Below are positions 6,317 through 13,353 of a stretch of DNA of 24,018 nucleotides, piece by piece. The position numbers and the translations under genes were made by a program. Location of the stretch: positions 1-24,018 of the IMG/VR virus record IMGVR_UViG_3300027754_000437; one strand, written 5' to 3'. Numbering within the stretch: position 1 is the stretch's first letter; each line of letters begins with the position of its first letter. The notes beneath the pieces were generated by a model. It searched no databases. It was not told the DNA's origin and saw nothing but the letters and a program-made list of their open reading frames with translations. This DNA is from a virus.

Positions 6317-8242
6317 CTATATACTAGTTAAAATATTCCAAACCGCATCTTTATCCACATCAGTCGGTAAAGAATTATAAACACGTTGTTTATTTCTAGA
6401 CTTTATATCAGCGCGTAATGTTGTACCTGAACCAATTCGCGGTGTATGCTTTATATTTAATGAATGTAAATTATTTGAGTATTTGTCCATTCTATCATAT
6501 CTGTTAACGTCATCTATATCAGTGTATAGGTTAACAGATATATGGGATGCATCAGGTGAATCATTTAATTGAGACACATACTCATATACTGTTCGAACCG
6601 GAGAGACATCAGCTAATATAATATGTATTTTAGCTTTAAATTTTTCTAATTGAGGCTTATATATGTTCCAGATATTTTGTTTAATGTCTGGGGTGATACC
6701 ACTATCCTCTCTTATTTCCTGCGATATTATAATGTATACATCGTCATTAACTTTTGCGGCAATTTTTGCAGCTTCATAATGACCTATATGCGGCGGGTTA
6801 AACCCACCACCGAAGAACCCTATAGTATATATTTGGTTTTCTTCATCTTCTTTTGGAGGAGCTGTGCCAGCCCGACCACGGTTACCACTAAACAGAAAAT
6901 TATTTGCACTAAAACTTAATCGATCGACAATTTTTACCTGATTACTAGTATTACCTACATATAATACATGTCCTTCCCCTTGTGTTATATATTTGTCACC
7001 GACCGGTATAAAACCTTTCATACTATCCAGTTGATGAGTAGCCTGTTTTAATAAATTTAAAAATAACGATTTTGTTACATACATAATATATGTAACTTCC
7101 AACAAGCTATTAAAAGAATTTTCATTTTCATTTAAAAACGATATTAAAGACTGTTTTTTAGTTATTGAATTTTGGCGAGCTCGTTCACCTTTACCTTCCG
7201 CAGCTTTATCAACTTTTGAATTATAAAACGCTACAAACCCTTTCTGAAATTTCTCAGGATTAAATTTTTCATTATTAGCAGCTGCTTTAAATATGCCTCC
7301 ACCCTCACGTACCATATAATTAAGATACTGTTGAAGCAAATAATTTTTGGATATAGTATTTGGTTTAGATACAAGTTTACCCGCAGCATTAACCTCTGTA
7401 GGCTGACTTAAATATTGCTTATCAAAAGCATCATCAATTTGTAATATTTTATTTTTTGCATCATTTAATAAATTGTTTAATTTATTTTTAGTTGCAGGGT
7501 CTAATTTAACATTTAATGTTTTATAGTTACCGCTTTCTGTAAAAACTCCAGCTTTTTGTAAACTATTAACAACGTTTGAAACATCTCTACCAGCCATTTT
7601 TGTTATAATACCATCTGCAGACGGTGTAATGTCAAATTTAGCATGTATTATAATACCAGCCTTTGATTTTAATACATTATTATATATTTTTGATTTAGAA
7701 TCTACTGGAACTGCGTATGTTATAAGATTAGGTTGGAAAGTTAAATAATTTACCCCGTCAATATTTTTTTCGATAGGCGGCCTTGAAGGAGTATATAACA
7801 GATCTCCTTGATACATATACCCTGAATTGTCATAACCGGCTTTAAAAAGAGGAAACACAGACTTCAATACATCTTTTAACCCTTGCGGAGCGTCTTTATA
7901 TAATATATCTACTTCAGTTATATCATGAATTAAATTAGGGTTTTTAGAAAAAACTGATTTAGTAGATATAAAAAAAGCATTTTTATATTCTTTTCTAGGA
8001 TCTATACCAAAAAATAGCGCAGGTGAACCATCTATCTTTAAATTTACATTTGTTTTACTGTCTAAACCTTCAAGAAATGCGGTAAAGTTATCAACTTGAT
8101 CTATAAATTTTATAAACCCTTTTTTACCTTCTTCTATAGCTAAATCTTCTAAATGTGTTAAATGTGATTCAGCTTCACCCGCGGCTCCTTCATTGGATTC
8201 GAGTATTATATTGTTACTAAAAAAATAATTAAAAGGTTTCAT
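6317..8242 (-). CDS. Two-domain protein: KxDG-containing domain fused to HxGH nucleotidyltransferase
   Basis: A 641-residue protein. The C-terminal ~170 residues are a clear cytidylyltransferase/NMNAT-type domain: GFFGGGFNPPHIGHYEAAK (475-493) with the HxGH motif (H485-I-G-H488), and GSGTTLRADI (604-613) matching the ISSTxxR phosphate-binding motif. Members transfer AMP or CMP to a phosphorylated small molecule such as NMN. The N-terminal ~450 residues contain LKIDGSPALFFG with K69-x-D-G72, FISTKSVF, YQGDLLY (144-150) and EGHVLYVGNTSNQVKIVDR (423-441). These resemble, in order, motifs I, Ia, III and IV/V of ATP-dependent ligases/capping enzymes, but with a long insert, so this part is only suggestive. 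The extreme N-terminus (MKPFNYFFSNNIILESNEG) looks like a capsid-targeting peptide. It lies in the - strand block of putative virion genes. Confidence 0.75.
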   Translation of the reverse strand: MKPFNYFFSNNIILESNEGAAGEAESHLTHLEDLAIEEGKKGFIKFIDQVDNFTAFLEGLDSKTNVNLKIDGSPALFFGIDPRKEYKNAFFISTKSVFSKNPNLIHDITEVDILYKDAPQGLKDVLKSVFPLFKAGYDNSGYMYQGDLLYTPSRPPIEKNIDGVNYLTFQPNLITYAVPVDSKSKIYNNVLKSKAGIIIHAKFDITPSADGIITKMAGRDVSNVVNSLQKAGVFTESGNYKTLNVKLDPATKNKLNNLLNDAKNKILQIDDAFDKQYLSQPTEVNAAGKLVSKPNTISKNYLLQQYLNYMVREGGGIFKAAANNEKFNPEKFQKGFVAFYNSKVDKAAEGKGERARQNSITKKQSLISFLNENENSFNSLLEVTYIMYVTKSLFLNLLKQATHQLDSMKGFIPVGDKYITQGEGHVLYVGNTSNQVKIVDRLSFSANNFLFSGNRGRAGTAPPKEDEENQIYTIGFFGGGFNPPHIGHYEAAKIAAKVNDDVYIIISQEIREDSGITPDIKQNIWNIYKPQLEKFKAKIHIILADVSPVRTVYEYVSQLNDSPDASHISVNLYTDIDDVNRYDRMDKYSNNLHSLNIKHTPRIGSGTTLRADIKSRNKQRVYNSLPTDVDKDAVWNILTSI

Positions 8243-8259
8243 AATTAAAGTGCGTACAG

Positions 8260-8267
8260 TATTTAGT
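8260..8267 (-). promoter_or_regulatory. Possible late-type promoter octamer
   Basis: ACTAAATA on the - strand (6 of 8 match to TATAAATA), 17 nt before the ATG at 8242. It overlaps the end of the preceding gene. Weaker than the other examples and with a real leader. Confidence 0.3.
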
Positions 8268-9324
8268 CAGATAGCAAAGCTTTATCTAGATATAACTCTG
8301 AGTAACGTGCATGTACATATTCATTATCAGTTTTATTAAACTTGTTTTCTATTTTTTCAAAATCTACTTTAAGCCACTGTATGTTACCCATATTATCTAC
8401 ATTAACAAAAAACCCACCATCTCCAGGCTTTACTGTAAGTTTTTCAATTAACAACCTATATAATAACCTGTTAGCTAATATACCTGCATTTTCTTCAGAT
8501 GCTTTAACAGTTTTAAAATTTAAGTATTCAAAAACTTGTTTAATTTTATCTTTGATATTTTCAAAGATATTATAATTAGCTAACGCTGTATCTGTTATTA
8601 GTTCTGTAATTTTTAATAAACTTAAACACGCATTCTTAGTATTTTTAAAATTAAAATTTGATAAATTGCCAGATTTTATTGCATTAGATTTTGCGTTACT
8701 TGTACTAAAAAGCGTATCTAATCCAAATATGGTATCTAAACACAAATTATTATTTTTTTGATCAGGTGTGTCGTTTTTGCTAAATTTACCTATTTTTAAT
8801 ATTCTACTTGTAGTGTATGATTTAACTTCTATACCAATATCTTTACCATCCCCTTTAATTATTAAATCAGCAGCTCCTGCCTCTGCAGTTCTATTATCTT
8901 GTATCGAAAGGTTAGTTGGTTTTAAAAACCAATATAAAGCTAATTCACCGTTACCTGACCCTTTAGAACCACCTTCAGTTTCCCCTGCTTTAGGAGGCGA
9001 TACACTGTATAGCTCTTTCCATAACGGCTGGTAATGTTGCGGTATTGAATTCTTTTCAGTTGTAGTTGGTAGCAAAGGAATTTGTTTAGCTACCCATTCA
9101 TCAGCTAATTTTTTAAGCTGAGGGTTACTATTAATAACTTTATCACAAATAGCGTCATATGATATAGCAGGACCAGAAGATTTTTTTGGTTTTATATCCT
9201 TAACTGGTAAACTTTCTGGCTCCACTTGCTCTACATCAGCTTCGGATATAACATTTATCCATGGCGCGCGTACCCCAATCTTTTTGACTTTTTCTAAATA
9301 TACATTATCTAATGATGTATACAT
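8263..9324 (-). CDS. PD-(D/E)XK nuclease-like protein
   Basis: 353 residues. The centre carries a restriction-endonuclease-like core: KGSGNGELALYWFL with E127, AADLIIKGDG with D153, and IGIEVKSYT with E166-V-K168. The Glu, Asp, Glu-x-Lys order matches the PD-(D/E)XK active site and its preceding helix Glu, so a metal-dependent DNA nuclease is the likely activity. The N-terminal ~55 residues form a separate lead, with an I-S-E site (26-28) and a Pro/Lys-rich linker. The C-terminal ~180 residues are mostly helical and unrecognised. It begins 5 nt after the stop of the preceding gene on the same strand. Phage DNA containing 7-deazaguanines could be protected from it, but no target can be read from sequence. 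Type II-like restriction domain, DNA repair nuclease and packaged anti-host nuclease remain alternatives. Confidence 0.65.
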   Translation of the reverse strand: MYTSLDNVYLEKVKKIGVRAPWINVISEADVEQVEPESLPVKDIKPKKSSGPAISYDAICDKVINSNPQLKKLADEWVAKQIPLLPTTTEKNSIPQHYQPLWKELYSVSPPKAGETEGGSKGSGNGELALYWFLKPTNLSIQDNRTAEAGAADLIIKGDGKDIGIEVKSYTTSRILKIGKFSKNDTPDQKNNNLCLDTIFGLDTLFSTSNAKSNAIKSGNLSNFNFKNTKNACLSLLKITELITDTALANYNIFENIKDKIKQVFEYLNFKTVKASEENAGILANRLLYRLLIEKLTVKPGDGGFFVNVDNMGNIQWLKVDFEKIENKFNKTDNEYVHARYSELYLDKALLSD

Positions 9325-9329
9325 TTAAG

Positions 9330-9695
9330 TTATTTTAAAGAGGTTACATCATCTGACCCCGGCACCTTCATATCAATATCATCTGTATACGTACCCATCA
9401 ATACTATGATTTGTTGTATAATTTCATTAGCATTTTCTTCGGTAACGTCAGGAATTTGTGTGGCAATTTTTGCTCTATCTTCATCTGTTAAAGGTAAAGT
9501 TAAAGCTTTTTTAAGTAACTGCCCCATGGTTGCAATACTAGCAGGCACATCTGGCTGCACCGGCGCAGCTGGTTCTTCAACTGGAGCCGCTGCAGCTGGG
9601 TCGACTGGAACTTCTGCGGCAGGGGCTGGTGGCACATCTTGCTCAAGAATTAAATTTTTAATCTTGTAATTACTAATTATATCTAAAAACTTCAT
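9330..9695 (-). CDS. Small unknown protein with Ala/Pro-rich linker
   Basis: 121 residues from ATG 9695 (MKFLDIISNYKIKNLILEQD); an upstream ATG at 9719 inside the preceding gene would add eight residues, but the ATTAAATA-N5 spacing supports 9695. The first 18 residues form an amphipathic helix ending I-L-E, reminiscent of T4 capsid-targeting peptides. An Ala/Pro/Glu/Val-rich disordered spacer (~20-55) and a helical C-terminal domain (~60-121) follow. No family was recognised. It lies 4 bp downstream of its neighbour's stop and 5 bp upstream of the nuclease-like gene, so it is part of the same transcription unit. Confidence 0.75.
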   Translation of the reverse strand: MKFLDIISNYKIKNLILEQDVPPAPAAEVPVDPAAAAPVEEPAAPVQPDVPASIATMGQLLKKALTLPLTDEDRAKIATQIPDVTEENANEIIQQIIVLMGTYTDDIDMKVPGSDDVTSLK

Positions 9696-9699
9696 GTTA

Positions 9700-10218
9700 T
9701 TATTTAATTTTTGCGGCAATGCCGTTTATCTTATTTGCTATACCTTTCATTAACTTGCCATATGCTCCGTTCATTTGAGCTTGTGCTCCTATAAACGGCA
9801 AATTAAGTCTGCCTGGTTTTGTTGCTAATTGCTGAGCTACTGATATAGCTTGTATAGTTGAAGCGTCTAATGCTAATTTATCTTCAGCTGCTTCTTCTCT
9901 AGAATTTTTAACAAAATATTTTTCGATCCATTCATCTAATGGTTCGTTATTAATACTACCGTCTGGTTCTATCTCAGCATACAATGTAGTGCTGCTATCT
10001 TTTTTAGACATCATAGCTGCTGCCATACTCTTCCCTTCATGTTCCGGGTTACTTGATGCTGACCAACCGTTAAACGTATACCCGAGTTGAGCTAATGCAT
10101 CTATTGCTCTATTTTGATCTGCTGAAATATTGTCAGGCGCATTATGTTCATACCCTTCATTAATACCTGGCAAAACTGTTTTTAACAGTTTATTCACGTT
10201 CATAGTATACTCGTCCAT
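9700..10218 (-). CDS. Unknown protein, putative virion-associated
   Basis: 172 residues from ATG 10218; ATG 10203 (MNVNKLLKTVLPGINEG) is an alternative, and would begin directly with a capsid-targeting-like peptide with an I-N-E site. Residues ~30-90 look like a small alpha/beta domain (ALAQLGYTFNGWSASSNPEHEGKSMAAAMMSKKDSST begins it), followed by a helical part and a Gly/Lys-rich amphipathic C-terminal helix (GKLMKGIANKINGIAAKIK). That last helix is basic and could bind membrane or DNA. No family was recognised. An AATAAATA octamer ends 5 nt before the first ATG. Confidence 0.75.
   Translation of the reverse strand: MDEYTMNVNKLLKTVLPGINEGYEHNAPDNISADQNRAIDALAQLGYTFNGWSASSNPEHEGKSMAAAMMSKKDSSTTLYAEIEPDGSINNEPLDEWIEKYFVKNSREEAAEDKLALDASTIQAISVAQQLATKPGRLNLPFIGAQAQMNGAYGKLMKGIANKINGIAAKIK
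9701..9708 (-). promoter_or_regulatory. Late-type octamer inside the upstream gene's end
   Basis: ATTAAATA on the - strand (6 of 8 match to TATAAATA), then ATAAC and the ATG at 9695. The spacing equals that of the better examples. Confidence 0.35.
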
Positions 10219-10223
10219 GTTAA

Positions 10224-10231
10224 TATTTATT
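10224..10231 (-). promoter_or_regulatory. T4-late-type octamer before the 172-aa gene
   Basis: AATAAATA on the - strand (7 of 8 match to TATAAATA), then TTAAC and ATG at 10218. No -35 box is visible. Confidence 0.5.
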
Positions 10232-10784
10232 ATACTAGTATAATTTTAGTTTGAAGCTTGTTAAAATAGTTATCAGTTAAAAATGTTAACTGATACTTTA
10301 CAGTAAATTTCTTAATTTTTTCAAACGTATATACCTTAAACTTACTAGTGTTAATCTCTTCAATTAACTGATTTACCTGTAATAAAGTCTTACCGTCTTT
10401 TTTAGATAGCAAAATATTAAGATTATTAACATCTATTGCGCTTACATACATTTTAACTGGCAACATACTTTGCAACTGCCGTATAAATTTGGTTAAAAAC
10501 GCCAAAACATCATCACAATTATAATACTCAATAATACTGCAGTTACATATACTAGTATTATTAAACACCAATACTGGCTTACTATTATATTCTTTTGTTA
10601 AAACTTTACAAATACTATAAATTAAATTATGGTAAAAAATCTTTTTTACATCTGGATTGGTTAAAGGCTTACCCAATAAATTAAACTTATGTAAATGGTC
10701 TAGTATATTTAACTGGTACTCTTCAACAAATAAATCATTAAAATCTATAACTGTTAAATTATGGTAAGGCAAATTAACTATCAT
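10230..10784 (-). CDS. Unknown 184-residue protein
   Basis: A soluble alpha/beta-looking protein without signal peptide or membrane segment. Visible features are an N-terminal strand (TVIDFNDLF), a helical part (~30-65), the segment SKPVLVFNNTSICNCSIIEYYNC with three Cys (~68-90), and a C-terminal half of alternating strands and helices. No catalytic signature was recognised. The ATG overlaps the stop of the GIY-YIG gene upstream by four bases, so the two are translationally coupled. Its unusually even AT-rich codon use does not differ clearly from its neighbours. Confidence 0.7.
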   Translation of the reverse strand: MIVNLPYHNLTVIDFNDLFVEEYQLNILDHLHKFNLLGKPLTNPDVKKIFYHNLIYSICKVLTKEYNSKPVLVFNNTSICNCSIIEYYNCDDVLAFLTKFIRQLQSMLPVKMYVSAIDVNNLNILLSKKDGKTLLQVNQLIEEINTSKFKVYTFEKIKKFTVKYQLTFLTDNYFNKLQTKIILV

Positions 10785-11215
10785 TTCACATTATAGAGTT
10801 TTTCCAATAAAGATCTAGGAGCAGTTCCTATCCTACAATTAATAATCCCATTGTAAAACCCATCTTTTATTAACACGTCATTGTCAAACTGTAATTTAGC
10901 TTCATAATAGCTAAGTTCAAATTTACTGTCGCATAATTTAATTATTTCAAACTTAAATTTATCCATACCTAAAGCTTGTATATCAATATTGAGATCATTT
11001 GATGATGATGTGTATGTTTTCCAGTCAGTTTCGATATCAAAGTGTCTTTTATTTTTTTTACCTTTTAATGGCTTAAGTTTTTTAACCGATTTCATTTGTT
11101 TTTTACCAATATATTTTTTATTATTGGTTAAATTAGTTATAACATATATAAATCCATAAGGTAATGCATTTAAATCTATACTACAAGTAGTGCACCAATG
11201 ACCCAGAGCGTTCAT
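10781..11215 (-). CDS. GIY-YIG family endonuclease
   Basis: 144 residues with a GIY-YIG nuclease core: GFIYVITNLTNNKKYIGKKQ (21-40) supplies the GIY and YIG strands, and ELSYYEAKLQ (100-109) places the metal-binding Glu (E105) on the expected helix. A C-x2-C pair (C8, C11) sits at the N-terminus. The body has the W-x-x-Y-x-SS and YN-x2-I-x-CRIG features I associate with T4-like phage members of this family. It is short for a homing endonuclease with a DNA-recognition tail (I-TevI is ~245), so it is either a stand-alone small nuclease or a Seg-like relic. It overlaps both neighbours by four bases, so it sits inside a coupled operon rather than in an intron-like setting. Confidence 0.8.
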   Translation of the reverse strand: MNALGHWCTTCSIDLNALPYGFIYVITNLTNNKKYIGKKQMKSVKKLKPLKGKKNKRHFDIETDWKTYTSSSNDLNIDIQALGMDKFKFEIIKLCDSKFELSYYEAKLQFDNDVLIKDGFYNGIINCRIGTAPRSLLEKLYNVK

Positions 11216-11466
11216 TTTTTCTTTTTACGTTTTTTCTTTTTAATACCGTTTCTGGTTAACGTTCCACCAAATATAGACATCGGTATTCTAGCATCTCCTG
11301 TAGCGTATGTATCAGTGCCGGGTGTACCTGAAGCATATCCAGGCGCACCTATAGAAGCAGCATCACCTAATGCCCCGCCGTTACCAGCAGTATTAGGATT
11401 TGAAGGAATATAACCTGCGCCGTCCTCTTTTAATACTTTTCTGAAGATGTCACTATAAACACTCAT
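11212..11466 (-). CDS. Small Gly/Ala-rich protein with poly-basic tail
   Basis: 84 residues. The N-terminus MSVYSDIFRKVLKEDG is an amphipathic helix ending in an L-K-E site like a T4 capsid-targeting peptide. A Gly/Ala/Pro-rich, probably disordered middle (~16-70) follows, and the last nine residues are KKKKRKKKK. A small disordered protein with a nine-residue basic tail would be expected to bind DNA, for example inside the head. First gene of the - strand cluster; a perfect TATAAATA lies 17 nt upstream of the ATG and a second AT-rich octamer is closer. Its stop overlaps the start of the GIY-YIG gene. Confidence 0.75.
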   Translation of the reverse strand: MSVYSDIFRKVLKEDGAGYIPSNPNTAGNGGALGDAASIGAPGYASGTPGTDTYATGDARIPMSIFGGTLTRNGIKKKKRKKKK

Positions 11467-11493
11467 TGATTTTTATATATTTATATTTATAAT
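11466..11493 (+). promoter_or_regulatory. Promoter of uvsY
   Basis: TTGATT (11466-11471), 16 nt, perfect TATAAT (11488-11493), then 5 nt to the uvsY ATG. The clearest example of the repeated start-codon-abutting promoter. It overlaps the divergent late promoter and the start codon of the - strand gene. Confidence 0.75.
11484..11491 (-). promoter_or_regulatory. Perfect T4-type late promoter octamer for the - strand cluster
   Basis: TATAAATA on the - strand, 17 nt before the ATG at 11466, with no -35 box. It shares bases with the -10 of the divergent uvsY promoter, so use of the two promoters should be mutually exclusive. Confidence 0.55.
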
Positions 11494-11498
11494 AAATA

Positions 11499-11894
11499 AT
11501 GGATTTACTAGATAGGTACATACAAGACATAACAGAAGACCTTAAGATAGACGAATTTAATATAAAAGAAGCATCGTTAAAGTCTCCAGGGCGTAAACAT
11601 TTTTGGGTTAGCAAATTAATTAATCATAAAAGAAATTTAATGAAATTAGAAATAGAAAAGTCTAATATGATTAAAAAAATAACAAAAGAACTACAACACC
11701 AGTCTGTAGTAAGACTTTCAAATATAGTTCTTGAAAAATCATCTGAAGATACTGATTTGATAAAAGAATTAATACTTAAAATTTCGGAAGAAAAAATAAT
11801 TATAGAATTTTTAGAAAAAACAGAAAAAACATTTTCATCTCTCACATATGACATAAAAAATATTGTATCTATTATGCAAATGGAACAAATGTAA
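11499..11894 (+). CDS. uvsY: UvsY-like recombination mediator
   Basis: 131 residues, close to T4 UvsY (137). UvsY loads the UvsX recombinase onto ssDNA covered by gp32. Family-like features are the N-terminal acidic helix followed by a basic segment with KHFWVSKLINHKRNLMKLE (residues 33-51), equivalent to the conserved KW..KH..K..mlr.E region of UvsY. The long helical C-terminal part (EFLEKTEKTFSSLTYDIKNI) matches the pattern seen in phage UvsY proteins. Direct adjacency to uvsW, as in T4, supports the call. Sequence conservation in this family is low, so the context carries much of the weight. Transcription is probably from the abutting TTGATT/TATAAT promoter; the uvsW ATG follows its stop after 2 nt. 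Confidence 0.75.
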   Translation: MDLLDRYIQDITEDLKIDEFNIKEASLKSPGRKHFWVSKLINHKRNLMKLEIEKSNMIKKITKELQHQSVVRLSNIVLEKSSEDTDLIKELILKISEEKIIIEFLEKTEKTFSSLTYDIKNIVSIMQMEQM

Positions 11895-11896
11895 TT

Positions 11897-13327
11897 ATGA
11901 TTAAGTTTGAATATTTACCTAATCGTAGGATATGTAGAATTATAGGCGATAAATTTGATGAAATAAGAGAGCATTTTAGCGTTAAAAACCCGAACGCGTT
12001 TTTCTTAAAGAGATTTGGTAATAAATTTGCAAGTAACAGAATATACTGTATAACCCCTACTGGGTTGTTTGATACTGGAATGTTTTATGAACTTCTAAGA
12101 TATATTAAGTCTAGTTACCCAGGCGAAGAAATAGTTTATGATGATAAAATAAAAATTGCAATAAAGCCATCATTACCTAATGATGCTACACCTTACGATT
12201 CATTAACTCTTAAATTACGAGATTATCAACTTGAAACCGTGACCCAGGCTTTACAGTTCGGCAGAGGAATTATAAAAGTTGGAACAGGTGGAGGTAAAAC
12301 TTTAACTATTGCATCTTTAATATCCACATACCATGTATTGAACGATAAGATGAAAATACTGTTAATTGTACCTGATTTAACATTGGTAGATCAAACGTTT
12401 AAAGATTTTAATAACTATAACGTACCATTTAAAATTACTAGATGGACAGGTAGTATTGAGCCAGATTTAACTAGTAACGTTTTTATTGCTAATATAGGAA
12501 TACTACAAAGTAGATTTGAGGATTTTCCATGGTTAGTTGATGTTGATATGTTAATTGTTGACGAATGCCATAAGCTTCGTAAGGCTAATAAAGTTAATAA
12601 ACTTATAACCAATATTAAAACAAACCATAAATTTGGGTTAACTGGAACGTTGCCTGATTTTAAACCAGATGAATGGAACATTATAGGTAAGCTCGGGTCA
12701 GTTTTTTATGAAAAAAGTAGTTACGATCTTAGAATAGAAAATTATCTAACTAATGCAGAAATAAAAATTATTAATATAGAATATAAAGATAAAGTTAATT
12801 ATGTACAAGGAACGAATAAATTTAAATCTGAGTTAGACTTTACATACGCAAGCAGCTTTAGAAACAAGATAATATCTGCTTTATGTAAAATGAACAATTA
12901 CAATACACTAATATTAGTTAATCATATTGCGCATGGGTTAGAGCTATATAACCAACTTACATTATTATTACCTGGTAAAAAAATATATTTTATACGCGGC
13001 GAAGTAGATGTTGAAGATAGAGCTAAAGTTATATCTGAAATGGAAGCCAATGATAATATTGTATGTATTGCAATAAGTGCAATATTTTCAACAGGAGTTA
13101 ATATTAAAAACTTACATAATATTGTGTTCGGTTCTGGAGGTAAGAGTTTTATCAGAATAATACAATCGATAGGTAGAGGATTACGCTTAAACGTTAATAA
13201 ACAAAAATTAACAATTTATGATATAACGGATAAATTAAAGTATAGTTTATCTCACTCCCAAAAACGTAAAGAAATATACACTCTAGAAAAGATAAATTTT
13301 ACTGAAAATAATATAGTTGAAAAATAA
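11897..13327 (+). CDS. uvsW: UvsW-like SF2 helicase
   Basis: 476 residues, near T4 UvsW (~500), an ATP-dependent helicase that unwinds branched DNA, rewinds ssDNA and resolves R-loops, switching replication from origin to recombination-dependent mode. SF2 motifs are all visible: the Q-like LKLRDYQLE (106-113), motif I GTGGGKT (129-135), motif II DECH (222-225), motif III LTGT (248-251), motif V region ISAIFSTGVNI (393-403) and motif VI QSIGRGLR (423-430). The N-terminal ~100 residues correspond to the small UvsW DNA-binding domain. It starts 2 nt after uvsY with no promoter of its own. Confidence 0.93.
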   Translation: MIKFEYLPNRRICRIIGDKFDEIREHFSVKNPNAFFLKRFGNKFASNRIYCITPTGLFDTGMFYELLRYIKSSYPGEEIVYDDKIKIAIKPSLPNDATPYDSLTLKLRDYQLETVTQALQFGRGIIKVGTGGGKTLTIASLISTYHVLNDKMKILLIVPDLTLVDQTFKDFNNYNVPFKITRWTGSIEPDLTSNVFIANIGILQSRFEDFPWLVDVDMLIVDECHKLRKANKVNKLITNIKTNHKFGLTGTLPDFKPDEWNIIGKLGSVFYEKSSYDLRIENYLTNAEIKIINIEYKDKVNYVQGTNKFKSELDFTYASSFRNKIISALCKMNNYNTLILVNHIAHGLELYNQLTLLLPGKKIYFIRGEVDVEDRAKVISEMEANDNIVCIAISAIFSTGVNIKNLHNIVFGSGGKSFIRIIQSIGRGLRLNVNKQKLTIYDITDKLKYSLSHSQKRKEIYTLEKINFTENNIVEK

Positions 13328-13344
13328 GGGTAGGTAATTATAAT
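13317..13344 (+). promoter_or_regulatory. Promoter of the gp55-like sigma gene
   Basis: TTGAAA (13317-13322, in the last codons of uvsW), 16 nt, TATAAT (13339-13344), then 9 nt to the ATG at 13354. The purine run AAGGGTAGG lies in the spacer, too far upstream (and before the expected transcription start) to serve as a ribosome binding site. Confidence 0.55.
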
Positions 13345-13353
13345 CAATTACAT

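Noticed and set aside
9406-9669. Open frame on the + strand opposite the Ala/Pro-rich gene
   Set aside because: Shadow frame: its Gly/Ala/Thr repeats are simply the complement of the Ala/Pro linker codons.
10781-11215. GIY-YIG gene as a mobile homing endonuclease
   Set aside because: It lacks a long DNA-binding tail and is embedded with 4-bp overlaps on both sides, so there is no sign of recent insertion.
13327-13335. AAGGGTAGG as a Shine-Dalgarno sequence for gp55
   Set aside because: It ends about 18 nt before the ATG and lies upstream of the predicted transcription start; it falls in the promoter spacer.
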